Source: CAWCOU01 sp963797335 (GTDB lineage Bacteria > Pseudomonadota > Gammaproteobacteria > JAURND01). From it: DNA of 64,000 nt. This document shows positions 1 to 8,530 of this stretch, in pieces. Under the pieces are notes generated by a model. That model was not told where the DNA came from. It was given only the letters and a program-made list of their open reading frames with translations, and searched no databases. The translations under genes were made by a program, and so were the position numbers. Within the stretch, counting starts at the first letter, position 1. The number at the start of each line of letters is the position of its first letter. The stretch is taken from assembly GCA_963797335.1 (NCBI GenBank), contig CAWCOU010000006.1, positions 930,001 to 994,000 on the forward strand. Direction: 5' to 3'.

Positions 1-70
1 CCTTGACCTCTAGTTTCTCTGTTAAGTCTTTTCTTTGGTTCAAATGCAACATCGTTTTACTATCTTCCAT
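1..70 (-). CDS. Partial hypothetical protein (N-terminus only)
   Basis: An open frame starts at an ATG (68-70, minus strand) and runs 23 codons without a stop to the window edge. It begins MEDSKTMLHLNQRKDLTEKL. A G-rich run (GGGGG) lies about 8 nt upstream of the ATG and could act as a ribosome binding site. The gene would be divergent from the 900-aa gene at 374. Only the N-terminus is visible and no family can be named. It may be a chance frame, though start plus Shine-Dalgarno-like spacing favours a real gene. Confidence 0.4.
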   Translation of the reverse strand, partial: MEDSKTMLHLNQRKDLTEKLEVK

Positions 71-275
71 CACATACCCCCGTTTTAAATTTTTTATCTA
101 AGAAATTGAAAAACATTGTCATTAGCTTTACTGGATATTGGATCATACTTCCTTTTAAATAAAAGTAGTCCAACGGAGGAACATGAACCACATTTCTGAC
201 TGACTTCGGAATTATATGCTGGCAAATTTGCCATATAGACCAAAGCTTAAATTTGCTAAAAATTAATGTTTATTG

Positions 276-295
276 CTTAATGTTGCGTTAATATT
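276..295 (+). promoter_or_regulatory. PmrA-box-like tandem direct repeat
   Basis: The sequence reads cTTAATgtT-gc-gTTAATatT, two TTAAT half-sites with an 11-bp period. This fits the Legionella/Coxiella PmrA consensus (cTTAATatT-N2-cTTAATatT, also written YTTAA-N6-YTTAA) except for one base in each half. A third TTAATGTT copy sits at 263-270 but out of the 11-bp phase. A weak -10-like hexamer TAAACT follows at 303-308. The site lies about 80 bp before the start of the 900-aa gene. PmrA boxes typically drive type IV secretion substrates and components in Legionella and Coxiella; the role here is inferred. Confidence 0.5.
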
Positions 296-373
296 CATTG
301 TTTAAACTGTATTTCTACAGATTCTTTTAAGCGCTAGAAAACCCTACGCAAATTTATATTTAGAGATTTTTTT

Positions 374-3076
374 ATGAGTGAGTTAAGACACGAGCCAAAA
401 GACGAGGTAATTGAATTACTTCCAGTTATGACAGAAGAAGTTCAAGATGAGAAAGATGAAAAAAAGATTAAAACGAATCAGCCTACTCCAGAACAAGAAA
501 GATTAAATGAAAACGCCAATGCATACAATGCTGCCTTTAAAGGAAATGGTCTCTATCAAAGGGAGTATAATCGCATACTTAAGGAACTGAACAACGACAA
601 TGCTACTGATCCTGTCTCCAATCAGGAGAAAGCAAGGATAGGCACCTACTTGCACTTTAACCCCATAACATATTCGTCACCCGCATCCAGTTCTCCCATT
701 CACTCTGACCAAAAGCCTAACAAAAATCTCAGCATAGATTTAGAAGAAGGCCTAGGGGGGGATGTAAAATCGGCGCCAGAAACCAAAGAACCGAAGCGAC
801 CATTTCGTCCTGCAACTCCAAAGTCTATTTTAGAAGATGTTGATCCGAAGGCAACATCCAACCGTACATATAATGCACAAATATATCATCTCTTACATAG
901 GAATGATGCAGACTATATACGTATATTCGACGAGCAAACGTCAGCTGCGAGCAAAAAAACCAGTGGTTTTCTTGACTTAAACGCCATCCTAAGAGAAACA
1001 TATCAAGCCCACTCCGAGCTGGAAAATAAACGCCTCAAAGGAGAAGCGTCTGAAATTAAAATGGATATTTCTAGCAAAAAACTTCCGACCTCAAAAAAAG
1101 ACTTAGCTAAAATATTTCAATCTGGTGATGAAGAACAGGATCATTTAATTTATCAATCACTAAAACAATTAACGAATGAGAAAAACATTACTAAATACAA
1201 AGAGATCTATGGTGTAGAGCTGTCTACAGCATTAGATCAGGGAAAAACAAAAGAAGAGGCAACAACCTTTGCAAAAAGAGAAACTTTTCAAAAAATGGTT
1301 GCCCGTAAAATAATAAAACTTTCTGATAATGAAGCCACAACTTCAGCTATAGAGGATGATATTAAGCATGCTAAGAAAGAAAAAGAAGAAGTAAAGCGCA
1401 AGCAAGGCATAGGTTATGCCGCTGAATATACAATATACGGCGGGATGACTATTGGAACTGTAGTAAAAACATGGGAACGTCGTGTAGATAATCTTGGCAA
1501 AAAAGATTGGTTGCCTTCACGATCTATTGTAAAGGAGCAGAGTGGTCGCAGTAAAGGACGCGCAGCTCTTAAGTCTGGTTACCCCCATAATTTAACCAAT
1601 GAGGGCATCCAGAATGTAGGTGTTTCTTACAATCAAATTGGTGGGATTGGCGATAAAGAACGAAAAGATTTGGCCATGTTGGAAGCCATGAAAGATCAAA
1701 CCGTTGATTTGGAGGGCACGAGTGATCCCAGCAAAAAGAATTTTTTTAGTAGCTTAAACCAATCATATACATACATGGAAGAGTTACGTTGGATATATTT
1801 AGATAGTATTCCAATGCTTCAAACTAGAGTGAATGAAGAATTACATGCTCGCTGCAATAAAATACTACTATCAGAAAAATCTCCAAATGAAATAGCTCGA
1901 GCTATTAAAGAAGAAATACAAAAAGCACAGGAAGGGAAAAAGAAGATTGCAGAGTTAACTGAATTGGCTGCAGATATTCAACAGGGGCTGGGAGTTGCCA
2001 CCTTAGTTACGGGTAGAGTGAGTAATCTGGCTCGCACAATCCATCGAATCGGTCATTATCTTTTCTATAGTTGTTGTGAATCGCAGTATCGCGAAGCAGG
2101 ATATACCCCGTATAGTAAGGGGATGGAAAAATTACATCTTCCCTGTATATCGCAACTTTGCGGTTTTCTCATATTAGCTGCTTCATTGCCAACTACTGGG
2201 GTAGTCAAACAAGGCTTTGACTTTACTACTGCTATTTTACAATATAGTTCACAAATATTGACCAGTGCTTTAGATATTAGAAATAAGGGATTAACTGAGG
2301 AAGAACGTTTAGAGAAGTGGGCAATTATCAACAGAGCCTCTAAACGATTAGCCCCAGCCGCACTCGCTTTATTTGTTTTCGGTGTAATATACGGCCCAGG
2401 ACACATTCTCTCAGCACTTGGTCCATTGAAAGCTGTTCATACAGCAGTTCGAGCCTCAAGCTATGCCCCTACTGCTGCGAACTTTGCTAAGGTTTTTGCC
2501 GCTAATTGGGTAGGTGCTGGATCGGTGATATTTGGCACTCAAGCTATTATCGCGCAGATTGCTAAACGACAAATAAATAATTTAAAAGAGCCTATGCTCA
2601 GAGAATTGGATGAGCAATTAGCTGACCTTGACCAGCAATATGAGGCAGCAAGAGCCAGTTTTAGAAGAAGTCAACAATTAAGAAGTTCACAAATAACAAA
2701 AATTCTAGACAAGTCAAAATCTTCTGAAGGCCAGCCGAAATCTGAAGATCAATCGCAATCTGGAGATCTGCCAAAATGGGATCGCCAAAGATCAGCCCTG
2801 TCATCAATTAAAGAAAGCTCTACTCATGAAGAGGAGACAGAGGATAGAGAGGTGCTATTGGGTGAAACTCGTTCTAATGATATTGGTGTTGACCTTGCTT
2901 TAAGTGCTGGAGAACAAGCTCCAGGGCGGCGGACAAGCACTACTGATTCAGTTTTTGCATCTTCTAGTGTTTTATTTACCCCTTTAAAGCCTGACTCAAC
3001 CTCTGGCAAAACAAATGAAAACTCAATAATCGTTAAACCAGAACAAGAAATTGAACCCTCTCTGGTATCACGCTGA
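374..3076 (+). CDS. Large hypothetical protein, effector-like, with central hydrophobic segments
   Basis: A 900-aa protein of no recognised family. Residues 1-160 are charged and low-complexity with proline-rich patches. Residues about 210-560 are lysine/glutamate-rich and probably helical or coiled-coil. Three hydrophobic stretches lie near residues 587-610, 659-685 and 709-729. The C-terminal 125 residues are Ser/Glu/Gln-rich and look disordered, ending ...EQEIEPSLVSR. There is no N-terminal signal peptide. The start at 374 is preceded by AGAGA about 7 nt upstream. Length, charge, membrane segments, disordered tail and the PmrA-like box upstream resemble type IV secretion effectors of Legionellales; this is inference. 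A hairpin at 3095-3131 follows the stop. Confidence 0.8.
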   Translation: MSELRHEPKDEVIELLPVMTEEVQDEKDEKKIKTNQPTPEQERLNENANAYNAAFKGNGLYQREYNRILKELNNDNATDPVSNQEKARIGTYLHFNPITYSSPASSSPIHSDQKPNKNLSIDLEEGLGGDVKSAPETKEPKRPFRPATPKSILEDVDPKATSNRTYNAQIYHLLHRNDADYIRIFDEQTSAASKKTSGFLDLNAILRETYQAHSELENKRLKGEASEIKMDISSKKLPTSKKDLAKIFQSGDEEQDHLIYQSLKQLTNEKNITKYKEIYGVELSTALDQGKTKEEATTFAKRETFQKMVARKIIKLSDNEATTSAIEDDIKHAKKEKEEVKRKQGIGYAAEYTIYGGMTIGTVVKTWERRVDNLGKKDWLPSRSIVKEQSGRSKGRAALKSGYPHNLTNEGIQNVGVSYNQIGGIGDKERKDLAMLEAMKDQTVDLEGTSDPSKKNFFSSLNQSYTYMEELRWIYLDSIPMLQTRVNEELHARCNKILLSEKSPNEIARAIKEEIQKAQEGKKKIAELTELAADIQQGLGVATLVTGRVSNLARTIHRIGHYLFYSCCESQYREAGYTPYSKGMEKLHLPCISQLCGFLILAASLPTTGVVKQGFDFTTAILQYSSQILTSALDIRNKGLTEEERLEKWAIINRASKRLAPAALALFVFGVIYGPGHILSALGPLKAVHTAVRASSYAPTAANFAKVFAANWVGAGSVIFGTQAIIAQIAKRQINNLKEPMLRELDEQLADLDQQYEAARASFRRSQQLRSSQITKILDKSKSSEGQPKSEDQSQSGDLPKWDRQRSALSSIKESSTHEEETEDREVLLGETRSNDIGVDLALSAGEQAPGRRTSTTDSVFASSSVLFTPLKPDSTSGKTNENSIIVKPEQEIEPSLVSR

Positions 3077-3094
3077 GAATCATAATCTTTTAAA

Positions 3095-3131
3095 AATATG
3101 CCTGTCGCATCACAAATACGATAGGCATATT
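3095..3131 (+). terminator. Hairpin after the 900-aa gene
   Basis: A 13-bp stem (AATATGCCTGTCG against CGATAGGCATATT, one G-T pair) with an 11-nt loop begins 18 nt after the stop codon. No clear T-run follows, so it may be a weak terminator or a transcript-stabilising structure. Confidence 0.4.
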
Positions 3132-3342
3132 GTACCTGCTACACACATTCGCTCCCCTATTCACCTTACTATTATTTGAATACTGCTTTTTTTCCCTCCT
3201 ACACTGATTTTTTTTAACTCAACACAATTATTCGCGTTTGTTTACACGGGTCTTTTATTAGAACATTGGGGTTTGAACTACGGTATTACTGCGGTTTGAT
3301 TCCTAGTAAAATCCTTTCTCATAACCATGAGGAAGGCTGCCC

Positions 3343-3681
3343 TTGACCACTGATATAGTAACACCCATCACCAACAACACCCCTCCCAGTGACTTTGACG
3401 GCCCCTGGAAGCGCAGCTTTGTTTATTATTTTGACGATTTTATGGAGTTCTGCCTGCCTCATATCGCAGAACAAATCGATTGGCCTAAAGGGTGCGAACA
3501 TAGAGGCGAAGCCACGTTGTTAACTCGCCTGCTGGAACATCGTTTTTGCCCAATACCCACAAACTACCTGGAACTAATTCAACAAGCAAACGCCGATACC
3601 ATTTTAATATGGGGAAAACGGGTGCTTGATGCCGGCTCTTTAGAAGAAATTTTTATAAACGCAGCAGGGGAAAAGGCATGA
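3343..3681 (+). pseudogene. Internally deleted Rpn-family nuclease / DUF4351 protein
   Basis: 112 aa from a TTG start with AGGAAG 7 nt upstream. Residues 17-50 (DFDGPWKRSFVYYFDDFMEF...IDWPKG) match the usual N-terminus of Rpn-type (PD-(D/E)XK, recombination-promoting nuclease/putative transposase) proteins. Residues 55-105 match the C-terminal DUF4351 domain (LLTRLLEHRF...LIWGKRVLDAGSLEEIF). The family is normally about 300 aa, so the nuclease core of about 200 residues between these parts is missing. An ATGA overlap (3678-3681) links it to a second DUF4351 fragment. Most likely a deletion relic; it might still be translated as a short protein. Confidence 0.65.
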
Positions 3682-3875
3682 CTTATATTACTACTGCTCA
3701 ACGCATCGGTATAAAGGAAGGCGAAATTAATATGTTGACTCTACTACTGGAACATCGTTTTCACCTAATACCTCCAAACTACCTGGAACTAATTCAACAA
3801 GCAAACGCCGACACCCTTTTAATTTGGGGAAAGCGAATACTTGATGCTAATTCTTTAGAAGAAGTATTTCAGTAA
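3678..3875 (+). pseudogene. DUF4351-only fragment of an Rpn-family gene
   Basis: 65 aa: MTYITTAQRIGIKEGE, which matches the linker before DUF4351 in full-length Rpn-family proteins, followed by a complete DUF4351 repeat. The DNA at about 3745-3865 is a diverged direct repeat of 3535-3655. The pair therefore arose by tandem duplication or by recombination between two neighbouring paralogues. No catalytic nuclease residues remain. Confidence 0.6.
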
Positions 3876-3913
3876 GCGAAAAAGCAGAATTTCTATTTTT
3901 TATCGCCAGATGG

Positions 3914-4477
3914 TTAGGCATTGGCTCGCTTCAACAATACATATACCGCCCCAACCCCACCTTGCTGTTGTTTTGCTGAGGAAAAAGCCAATATGTTTGG
4001 TAATTTTCTTAGCCATTGATTGACCTTGTTTTTCAGTATTGGCTTATGGGTTTCTATGCGGCTGCCTTTGCCGTGGATAACAAGCACGCAACGGCAATGA
4101 TGCGCTATAGCTTGGGCAAAAAACTCCATCATCGCTTGTTGGGCTTGGTTAATATTCATGCCGTGCAAATCGAGGGTGGCTTCAATGGGGAAATCGCCTC
4201 GTCGTAATTGCTGTTTGGCGCGGGGTTGTAGGCCGGTGCGGGCGAAGGATAAGAATTCTTCGCTGCTCACTGGCTGGCTGTCTGGGTCGTCTGCGATGGG
4301 GAAATAATCCATTAGCGACCATTCCTGATCGGATGGGTTATGGGTAGGAGTGATGGGGGAAACCTTCTCTTTTGGCTGGGTAACAGGGTGTTTGTCTTGG
4401 CGCAAGGGGGTAATACCGGCAACGGCGGCTCTGAATAAGTTTTGCTCTTCCTCGGTCAGCTTGGGTTTCTTGCTCAT
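3914..4477 (-). CDS. smrB: Smr-domain protein SmrB (YfcN-like)
   Basis: 187 aa. The N-terminal 95 residues are a charged linker beginning KLTEEEQNLFRAAVAG, like E. coli SmrB (KTTLSEEDQALFRQLMAG). The C-terminal Smr domain carries LDLHGMN near residue 104 and the HGKG motif near residue 136. SmrB is an endonuclease that cuts mRNA at collided ribosomes. It is divergent from prmB with a 53-bp gap, the same arrangement as smrB/prmB in E. coli, which supports the assignment. Length is as expected (E. coli 183 aa). Confidence 0.9.
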   Translation of the reverse strand: MSKKPKLTEEEQNLFRAAVAGITPLRQDKHPVTQPKEKVSPITPTHNPSDQEWSLMDYFPIADDPDSQPVSSEEFLSFARTGLQPRAKQQLRRGDFPIEATLDLHGMNINQAQQAMMEFFAQAIAHHCRCVLVIHGKGSRIETHKPILKNKVNQWLRKLPNILAFSSAKQQQGGVGAVYVLLKRANA

Positions 4478-4530
4478 ACGTTTAATTATGGCATGCGTTA
4501 TAGTATAGTTTATAAACTTTTTCTGGGGGC

Positions 4531-5526
4531 ATGAGCTCCACGCCCCCGGTAGTGAAACTTTATCTCTTGAAACTTCCTCAAATGAATAACTTAGAACAAG
4601 CGGTGAATGAGCTGCGTACCCTGCGCGATATGGTGCGGTGGGGGGCTAGTTGCTTTAATGCCGCGAAATTATATTTTGGCCATGGTCTGGATAACGCCTG
4701 GGATGAGGCGGTTTTTCTGGCTCGTCATGTCCTGCATCTTAACCCGGAGGATGAGGCACACGCTGCTGATGCGGCGTTGCTGCGTCAGGAACGGGAACAA
4801 ATTGCCTTGTTGTATCAACGTCGTATCCTAGAGCGAACACCCGCCGCTTATCTCACGGGCGAGGCCTGGTTCGCTGGCCTGCCGTTTTATGTGGATGAGC
4901 GCGTGATTATCCCCCGTTCGCCGTTAGCGGAGTTGATTGAGGAAAAATTTTCACCTTGGTTGAATGATGTTCCGGTGTCGCGAATTTTGGATTTATGCAC
5001 GGGTAGTGGCTGTATTGCTATTGCTTGTGCGTACGCTTTTCCAGAAGCGGTTGTGGATGCGGTGGATATTTCAGAATCAGCCTTGGCGGTGGCGAATAGT
5101 AATGTGCTGCGGCATGGGTTGGCGGATTCGGTGCAGTTGCATCTCTCGGATTTGTGGGACAATCTGCCGGTTGATCGTTACGATTTGATTATCAGTAACC
5201 CTCCTTATGTGGATGCACAGGATATGGCAGCGCTTCCGCCGGAGTTTCACCATGAGCCTACGTTGGCGTTGGCTGCTGGTCAGGATGGGCTGGCGATTGT
5301 GATGCGTATTTTGGCTAAGGCTTTGAATTATTTAACGCCGCAGGGAATTTTGGTGGTGGAAGTTGGGAATAGCGGTGCGGCTCTGCAAGCGCGTTTTTCA
5401 GACTGGCCGTTTTTTTGGTGTGAGTTTCAGCGGGGTGGCCATGGGGTATTTGTGTTAACGGCAGAGCAGTTGGAAAAATTCCTTCTCCCCTTGTGGGAGA
5501 AGGTGCCGAAGGCGGATGAGGGGTAA
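4531..5526 (+). CDS. prmB: 50S ribosomal protein L3 N5-glutamine methyltransferase PrmB
   Basis: 331-aa SAM-dependent class I methyltransferase that methylates a glutamine of ribosomal protein L3. Visible are the family N-terminus (QAVNELRTLRDMVRWGASCF), the SAM-binding motif LDLCTGSGCIAIA, VDAVDIS, and the catalytic NPPYVDA. The ATG at 4531 has GGGGG just upstream; an internal ATG at 4582 lines up better with the E. coli start but lacks a Shine-Dalgarno. The last 15 codons (LLPLWEKVPKADEG) are encoded by a dispersed palindromic repeat that begins at 5481, so the native C-terminus has probably been replaced. It is divergent from smrB. Confidence 0.92.
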   Translation: MSSTPPVVKLYLLKLPQMNNLEQAVNELRTLRDMVRWGASCFNAAKLYFGHGLDNAWDEAVFLARHVLHLNPEDEAHAADAALLRQEREQIALLYQRRILERTPAAYLTGEAWFAGLPFYVDERVIIPRSPLAELIEEKFSPWLNDVPVSRILDLCTGSGCIAIACAYAFPEAVVDAVDISESALAVANSNVLRHGLADSVQLHLSDLWDNLPVDRYDLIISNPPYVDAQDMAALPPEFHHEPTLALAAGQDGLAIVMRILAKALNYLTPQGILVVEVGNSGAALQARFSDWPFFWCEFQRGGHGVFVLTAEQLEKFLLPLWEKVPKADEG

Positions 5527-5681
5527 ATAAAGAGGTTAAAATCAGGCTAAAAATTTTCCAGAAAAAATAAAGAGCTATGGGTTATCCTGTCATTTTTTTC
5601 TGGAAAATTAGAAGTAGCATTTAACCTTGTTTTTACCCCTCATCCGCCCTAACGGGCACCTTCTCCCACAAGGGGAGAAGG
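5481..5681. repeat. 201-bp nested palindrome between prmB and the holD-like gene
   Basis: The outer arms (5481-5525 and 5634-5681) are inverted copies built on CCTTCTCCCCTTGTGGGAGA and GGCGGATGAGGGG. A second inner inverted pair follows (AGGTTAAA / TTTAACCT and AAAATTTTCCAGAAAAA / TTTTTTCTGGAAAATT). The element covers the 3' ends of both convergent genes and gives each its stop codon. It could work as a bidirectional terminator. Related CCCTCTCCC/GGGAGAGGG palindromes occur at 44.1-44.3 and 50.6-50.7 kb. Confidence 0.75.
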
Positions 5682-6137
5682 ATTTGTCTTACACCAGGCT
5701 TGGAGGTCGTTCCAGGCTTTTCGTTTGTTAGCGGGGTTGGTGAGAAGATCAGCGGGGTGGTAGGTTACCCATAGATTATTGGGGTGGGGATTGTTGGCGC
5801 GAAGTGCGTCTATTTCTTCTATGGTATTGAGGGTGCGTTGAATTAATGGCAAACCCATCAGCACTCGTAGGGAATCTTCAGGTAGGGCGGGTGGCATGGG
5901 TTCATATTGGCAGCCCACTGCTGCCAGCATTGCTGTTAATAGGTTTTTTATGGCTTGCTCAGAAGCGGCCGTTGTCGATAACACCTGCAGGTCCAACTGG
6001 CCGAGTAGCTGATTATCCGCCACTCTTCGCAACGCATAAGTCTCAAATTCCAAAATACAACGGGCGCCGGGGAGGGTGTAAATCGACCGCCACTGGGTGA
6101 TTCCGATCTGTTCTAGGTAGTCGTTCATTGCGCTCAT
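5649..6137 (-). CDS. holD: Probable DNA polymerase III psi subunit (HolD-like)
   Basis: 162 aa. The start MNDYLEQIGITQWRSI resembles the conserved HolD opening (QLQQLGITQW in E. coli). The C-terminal part (LWVTYHPADLLTNPANKRKA) fits the end of psi proteins in diverse gammaproteobacteria. HolD bridges the clamp loader and SSB through HolC. AGGGG lies about 9 nt before the ATG. The last residues (SPLVGEGAR) come from the palindrome at 5481-5681. The family is short and divergent, so the call rests on the N-terminal motif; a different small protein cannot be excluded. Confidence 0.6.
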   Translation of the reverse strand: MSAMNDYLEQIGITQWRSIYTLPGARCILEFETYALRRVADNQLLGQLDLQVLSTTAASEQAIKNLLTAMLAAVGCQYEPMPPALPEDSLRVLMGLPLIQRTLNTIEEIDALRANNPHPNNLWVTYHPADLLTNPANKRKAWNDLQAWCKTNPSPLVGEGAR

Positions 6138-6231
6138 CTTTTGCCCCTACTGGTAAGAAATATTTTATTCTATTATCGGCCCCCGGGGTGTTAGAATGCC
6201 CAAAACAGTGATAACACCAAGAGGAAACTAC

Positions 6232-7518
6232 ATGAATAATCCAAACGCTCAGCTAAGCTATAATGACCAGCATATCGAACTACCCGTCTATTCCGGTACA
6301 TTAGGACCTAGCGTTATTGATGTCAGCGGTCTTAGTAAAAAGGATGTTTTTACCATTGACCCTGGGTTTATGTCTACTGCCTCTTGCCAATCCAAAATCA
6401 CGTATATCGACGGTGACCAAGGTATTCTACTTTATCGAGGTTATCCTATCGATCAGTTAGCCGAACGTTGTGATTTTATGGATGTCTCGTATCTGTTGTT
6501 ATTTGGTGAACTGCCAAATGTCGCCGAAAAGCACCGTTTTGAAAATGACATTAAGGAACACTCCGCAGTTCCTGAGCCGGCATTCAAATTATTCGACGGG
6601 TTTTTAGCCGACGCTCACCCCATGGCCATGATGCTTAGCGTCGTCGGGGCATTATCCGCTTACTTTCATCCGACGGCCAGTGACGATAAAAATGCACAAT
6701 ACCTCACTTCCACCTACCAGCTATTAGCCAAAATGCCCACGATTGCGGCGCAGTGTTATCAACACGGACGTGGTGAAGGGCGGGTGAATCCTGATCCCTC
6801 ATTGGGCTATAGTCAGAATTTTATGCATATGTTGTTTGAGCATTCGTCTAACAAGGCCCAAGTCAGCACTTCCTTAGCCCAGGCAATGGATAAAATTCTG
6901 ATTCTGCATGCCGATCATGAGCAAAATGCGTCTACATCGGCGGTGCGCATTGCCGGCTCTACTGGGGCGAATCCATTTGCCTGCTTGGCGGCCGGCATTG
7001 GGGCATTGTGGGGACCTGCACACGGTGGCGCAAATGAAGCGGCATTGAATATGTTATTGGAAATTGGCGATGAATCGAAGATTGCTCATTTTATTAATCG
7101 TGCCAAGGATAAAAACGATCCGTTCCGGTTGATGGGTTTTGGTCATCGTGTTTACAAGAATTACGATCCACGCGCGAAGGTTATGCGCGCGACGTGTCAT
7201 GAGGTGCTGGACGAGCTCGGCGTCAAAGAAAGCCCGTTGTTTAAATTGGCGATGAAGTTGGAAAAAATTGCCTTAGAAGACGATTATTTTGTGCAGAAGA
7301 AATTATATCCCAATGTGGATTTTTATTCGGGCATTACCTTAAACGCGATGGGTATTCCTACCAATATGTTTACGGTGATTTTTGCCTTGGCACGAACCAT
7401 TGGCTGGTTGTCGCATTGGGTGGAAATGATGAATGACCCTAATGCTAAATTGGTCAGACCACGGCAATTGTACGTGGGACCAACGGAACGCTCTGTGCCC
7501 TCGAATTTCTCTCGTTAA
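6232..7518 (+). CDS. gltA: Citrate synthase
   Basis: 428 aa, type II hexameric-type citrate synthase (acetyl-CoA + oxaloacetate to citrate, first step of the TCA cycle). Catalytic residues are visible: H264 in GPAHGGANEA, H305 in MGFGHRVYKNYDPRAK and D363 in NVDFYSG, almost exactly E. coli numbering. The frame is open from an ATG at 6196, but the ATG at 6232 has AAGAGGAAAC upstream and gives the standard length (E. coli 427 aa), so I take it as the start. It stands alone, divergent from the holD-like gene and convergent with rlmB, with a strong hairpin (7522-7553) right after the stop. Confidence 0.97.
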   Translation: MNNPNAQLSYNDQHIELPVYSGTLGPSVIDVSGLSKKDVFTIDPGFMSTASCQSKITYIDGDQGILLYRGYPIDQLAERCDFMDVSYLLLFGELPNVAEKHRFENDIKEHSAVPEPAFKLFDGFLADAHPMAMMLSVVGALSAYFHPTASDDKNAQYLTSTYQLLAKMPTIAAQCYQHGRGEGRVNPDPSLGYSQNFMHMLFEHSSNKAQVSTSLAQAMDKILILHADHEQNASTSAVRIAGSTGANPFACLAAGIGALWGPAHGGANEAALNMLLEIGDESKIAHFINRAKDKNDPFRLMGFGHRVYKNYDPRAKVMRATCHEVLDELGVKESPLFKLAMKLEKIALEDDYFVQKKLYPNVDFYSGITLNAMGIPTNMFTVIFALARTIGWLSHWVEMMNDPNAKLVRPRQLYVGPTERSVPSNFSR

Positions 7519-7521
7519 GTT

Positions 7522-7553
7522 ACGTCGTCCCGGCATCCCTGCCGGGACGACGT
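7522..7553 (+). terminator. GC-rich hairpin after gltA
   Basis: A perfect 14-bp stem (ACGTCGTCCCGGCA / TGCCGGGACGACGT) with a TCCC loop starts 4 nt after the gltA stop, followed by GTTTG. It is also a member of a dispersed hairpin family: the arms at 26769-26884 and the imperfect hairpin at 60135-60162 share the CGTCGTCC...GGACGACG design. Confidence 0.65.
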
Positions 7554-7557
7554 TTGT

Positions 7558-7724
7558 GAGCTCAGGCACCCCATATCTATGGCACAAACGTTCGGATTTT
7601 AGTCGAGTTTGGTGAGAAAATTTTTCGAAAAAGCGCAGCATACCTAAGTATGTGAGCATTTTGAGAAAAATTTTCCCGCCAAAATCGGCAAAATACGAAC
7701 GTTTCTATCCTGGGGCTGAGCTGT
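7558..7724. repeat. ERIC-like imperfect palindrome, long copy
   Basis: About 167 bp whose halves are imperfect inverted copies: GAGCTCAGGCACCCC...AAACGTTCGGATTTTAG on one side, CGAACGTTT...GGGGCTGAGCTG on the other. The same element occurs inverted at 35693-35815, lacking about 44 bp from the centre. Here it lies between convergent gltA and rlmB and encodes the last residues (SSAPG-stop) of rlmB. Confidence 0.75.
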
Positions 7725-8472
7725 TACACTGCCTTTGCCGTACGGTTTCAAATAAACAAATGCCGGTTGCCACCGAGACGTTTAGGCTGCTCACTGAGCC
7801 TTGCATAGGGATTTGGTAGAGTTGATCGCATTGTTCTCGGGTGAGGCGGCGCATTCCCGTTCCTTCTGCACCCAACACCCAAGCCACTGCACCCCGACTA
7901 TCGGCAGCGTAAATGAGGTCGGGGGCGCTATCGCAGGTGCCGTAAATCCACACTCCTCTTTGTTTTAACTCGCGTAAGGTTCTAGCCAAGTTGGTGACTT
8001 GTATCAACGGCGTGATTAAGGCGGCGCCGCTGGCTACTTTGATCACGGTCGGGGTCAAGGTGGCGGATTTGTCTTTTGGCACAACCACGGCATGGGCACC
8101 GGCGGCATTCGCTGTGCGCAGGCACGCACCCAGGTTGTGTGGGTCTTGCACGCTATCTAAGATTAATAGCAGCGGTGCTTGCCATTGATCTAACCACGCA
8201 TCTAAATCAATTTCAGTGTATACCGGCGGTGGCGTGATTTCAGCTGCTAAGCCTTGGTGAACGGCGTTGCCGGTTAAATCGTCTAACTGAGCCCGTGACA
8301 GGGTTTTGGTGGGGATGGTGTATTGTCGTGCTTTCGCTAAGATGGTTTCTACGCGGGTATCCTGCTCTCGGCCGGTTTGTACCCATAGTTGTTGAATGCG
8401 GGCTGCCTGGTCGGGTAGCAATGCTTCAATGGCGTGGATACCATACAAATATAGTTTGGGATGATTCTTCAT
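7705..8472 (-). CDS. rlmB: 23S rRNA (guanosine-2251-2'-O)-methyltransferase RlmB
   Basis: 255-aa SPOUT-class TrmH-family methyltransferase acting on G2251 of 23S rRNA. The N-terminal substrate-binding domain starts YLYGIHAIEALL. The catalytic domain has the motifs DPHNLGACLRTA, LGAEGTGMR and IPMQGSVSSLNVSVATGI, which form the knotted SAM site. The C-terminal tail NSSAPG is encoded by the repeat at 7558-7724. It is the last gene of the minus-strand run that starts with cbpA, 58 bp after ampG. Confidence 0.95.
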   Translation of the reverse strand: MKNHPKLYLYGIHAIEALLPDQAARIQQLWVQTGREQDTRVETILAKARQYTIPTKTLSRAQLDDLTGNAVHQGLAAEITPPPVYTEIDLDAWLDQWQAPLLLILDSVQDPHNLGACLRTANAAGAHAVVVPKDKSATLTPTVIKVASGAALITPLIQVTNLARTLRELKQRGVWIYGTCDSAPDLIYAADSRGAVAWVLGAEGTGMRRLTREQCDQLYQIPMQGSVSSLNVSVATGICLFETVRQRQCNSSAPG

Positions 8473-8530
8473 GCGTATGTACCAAAAACTTTTTTAAAGA
8501 GTTAGCAGCTTGATGTCGCGCCCAGGGATA

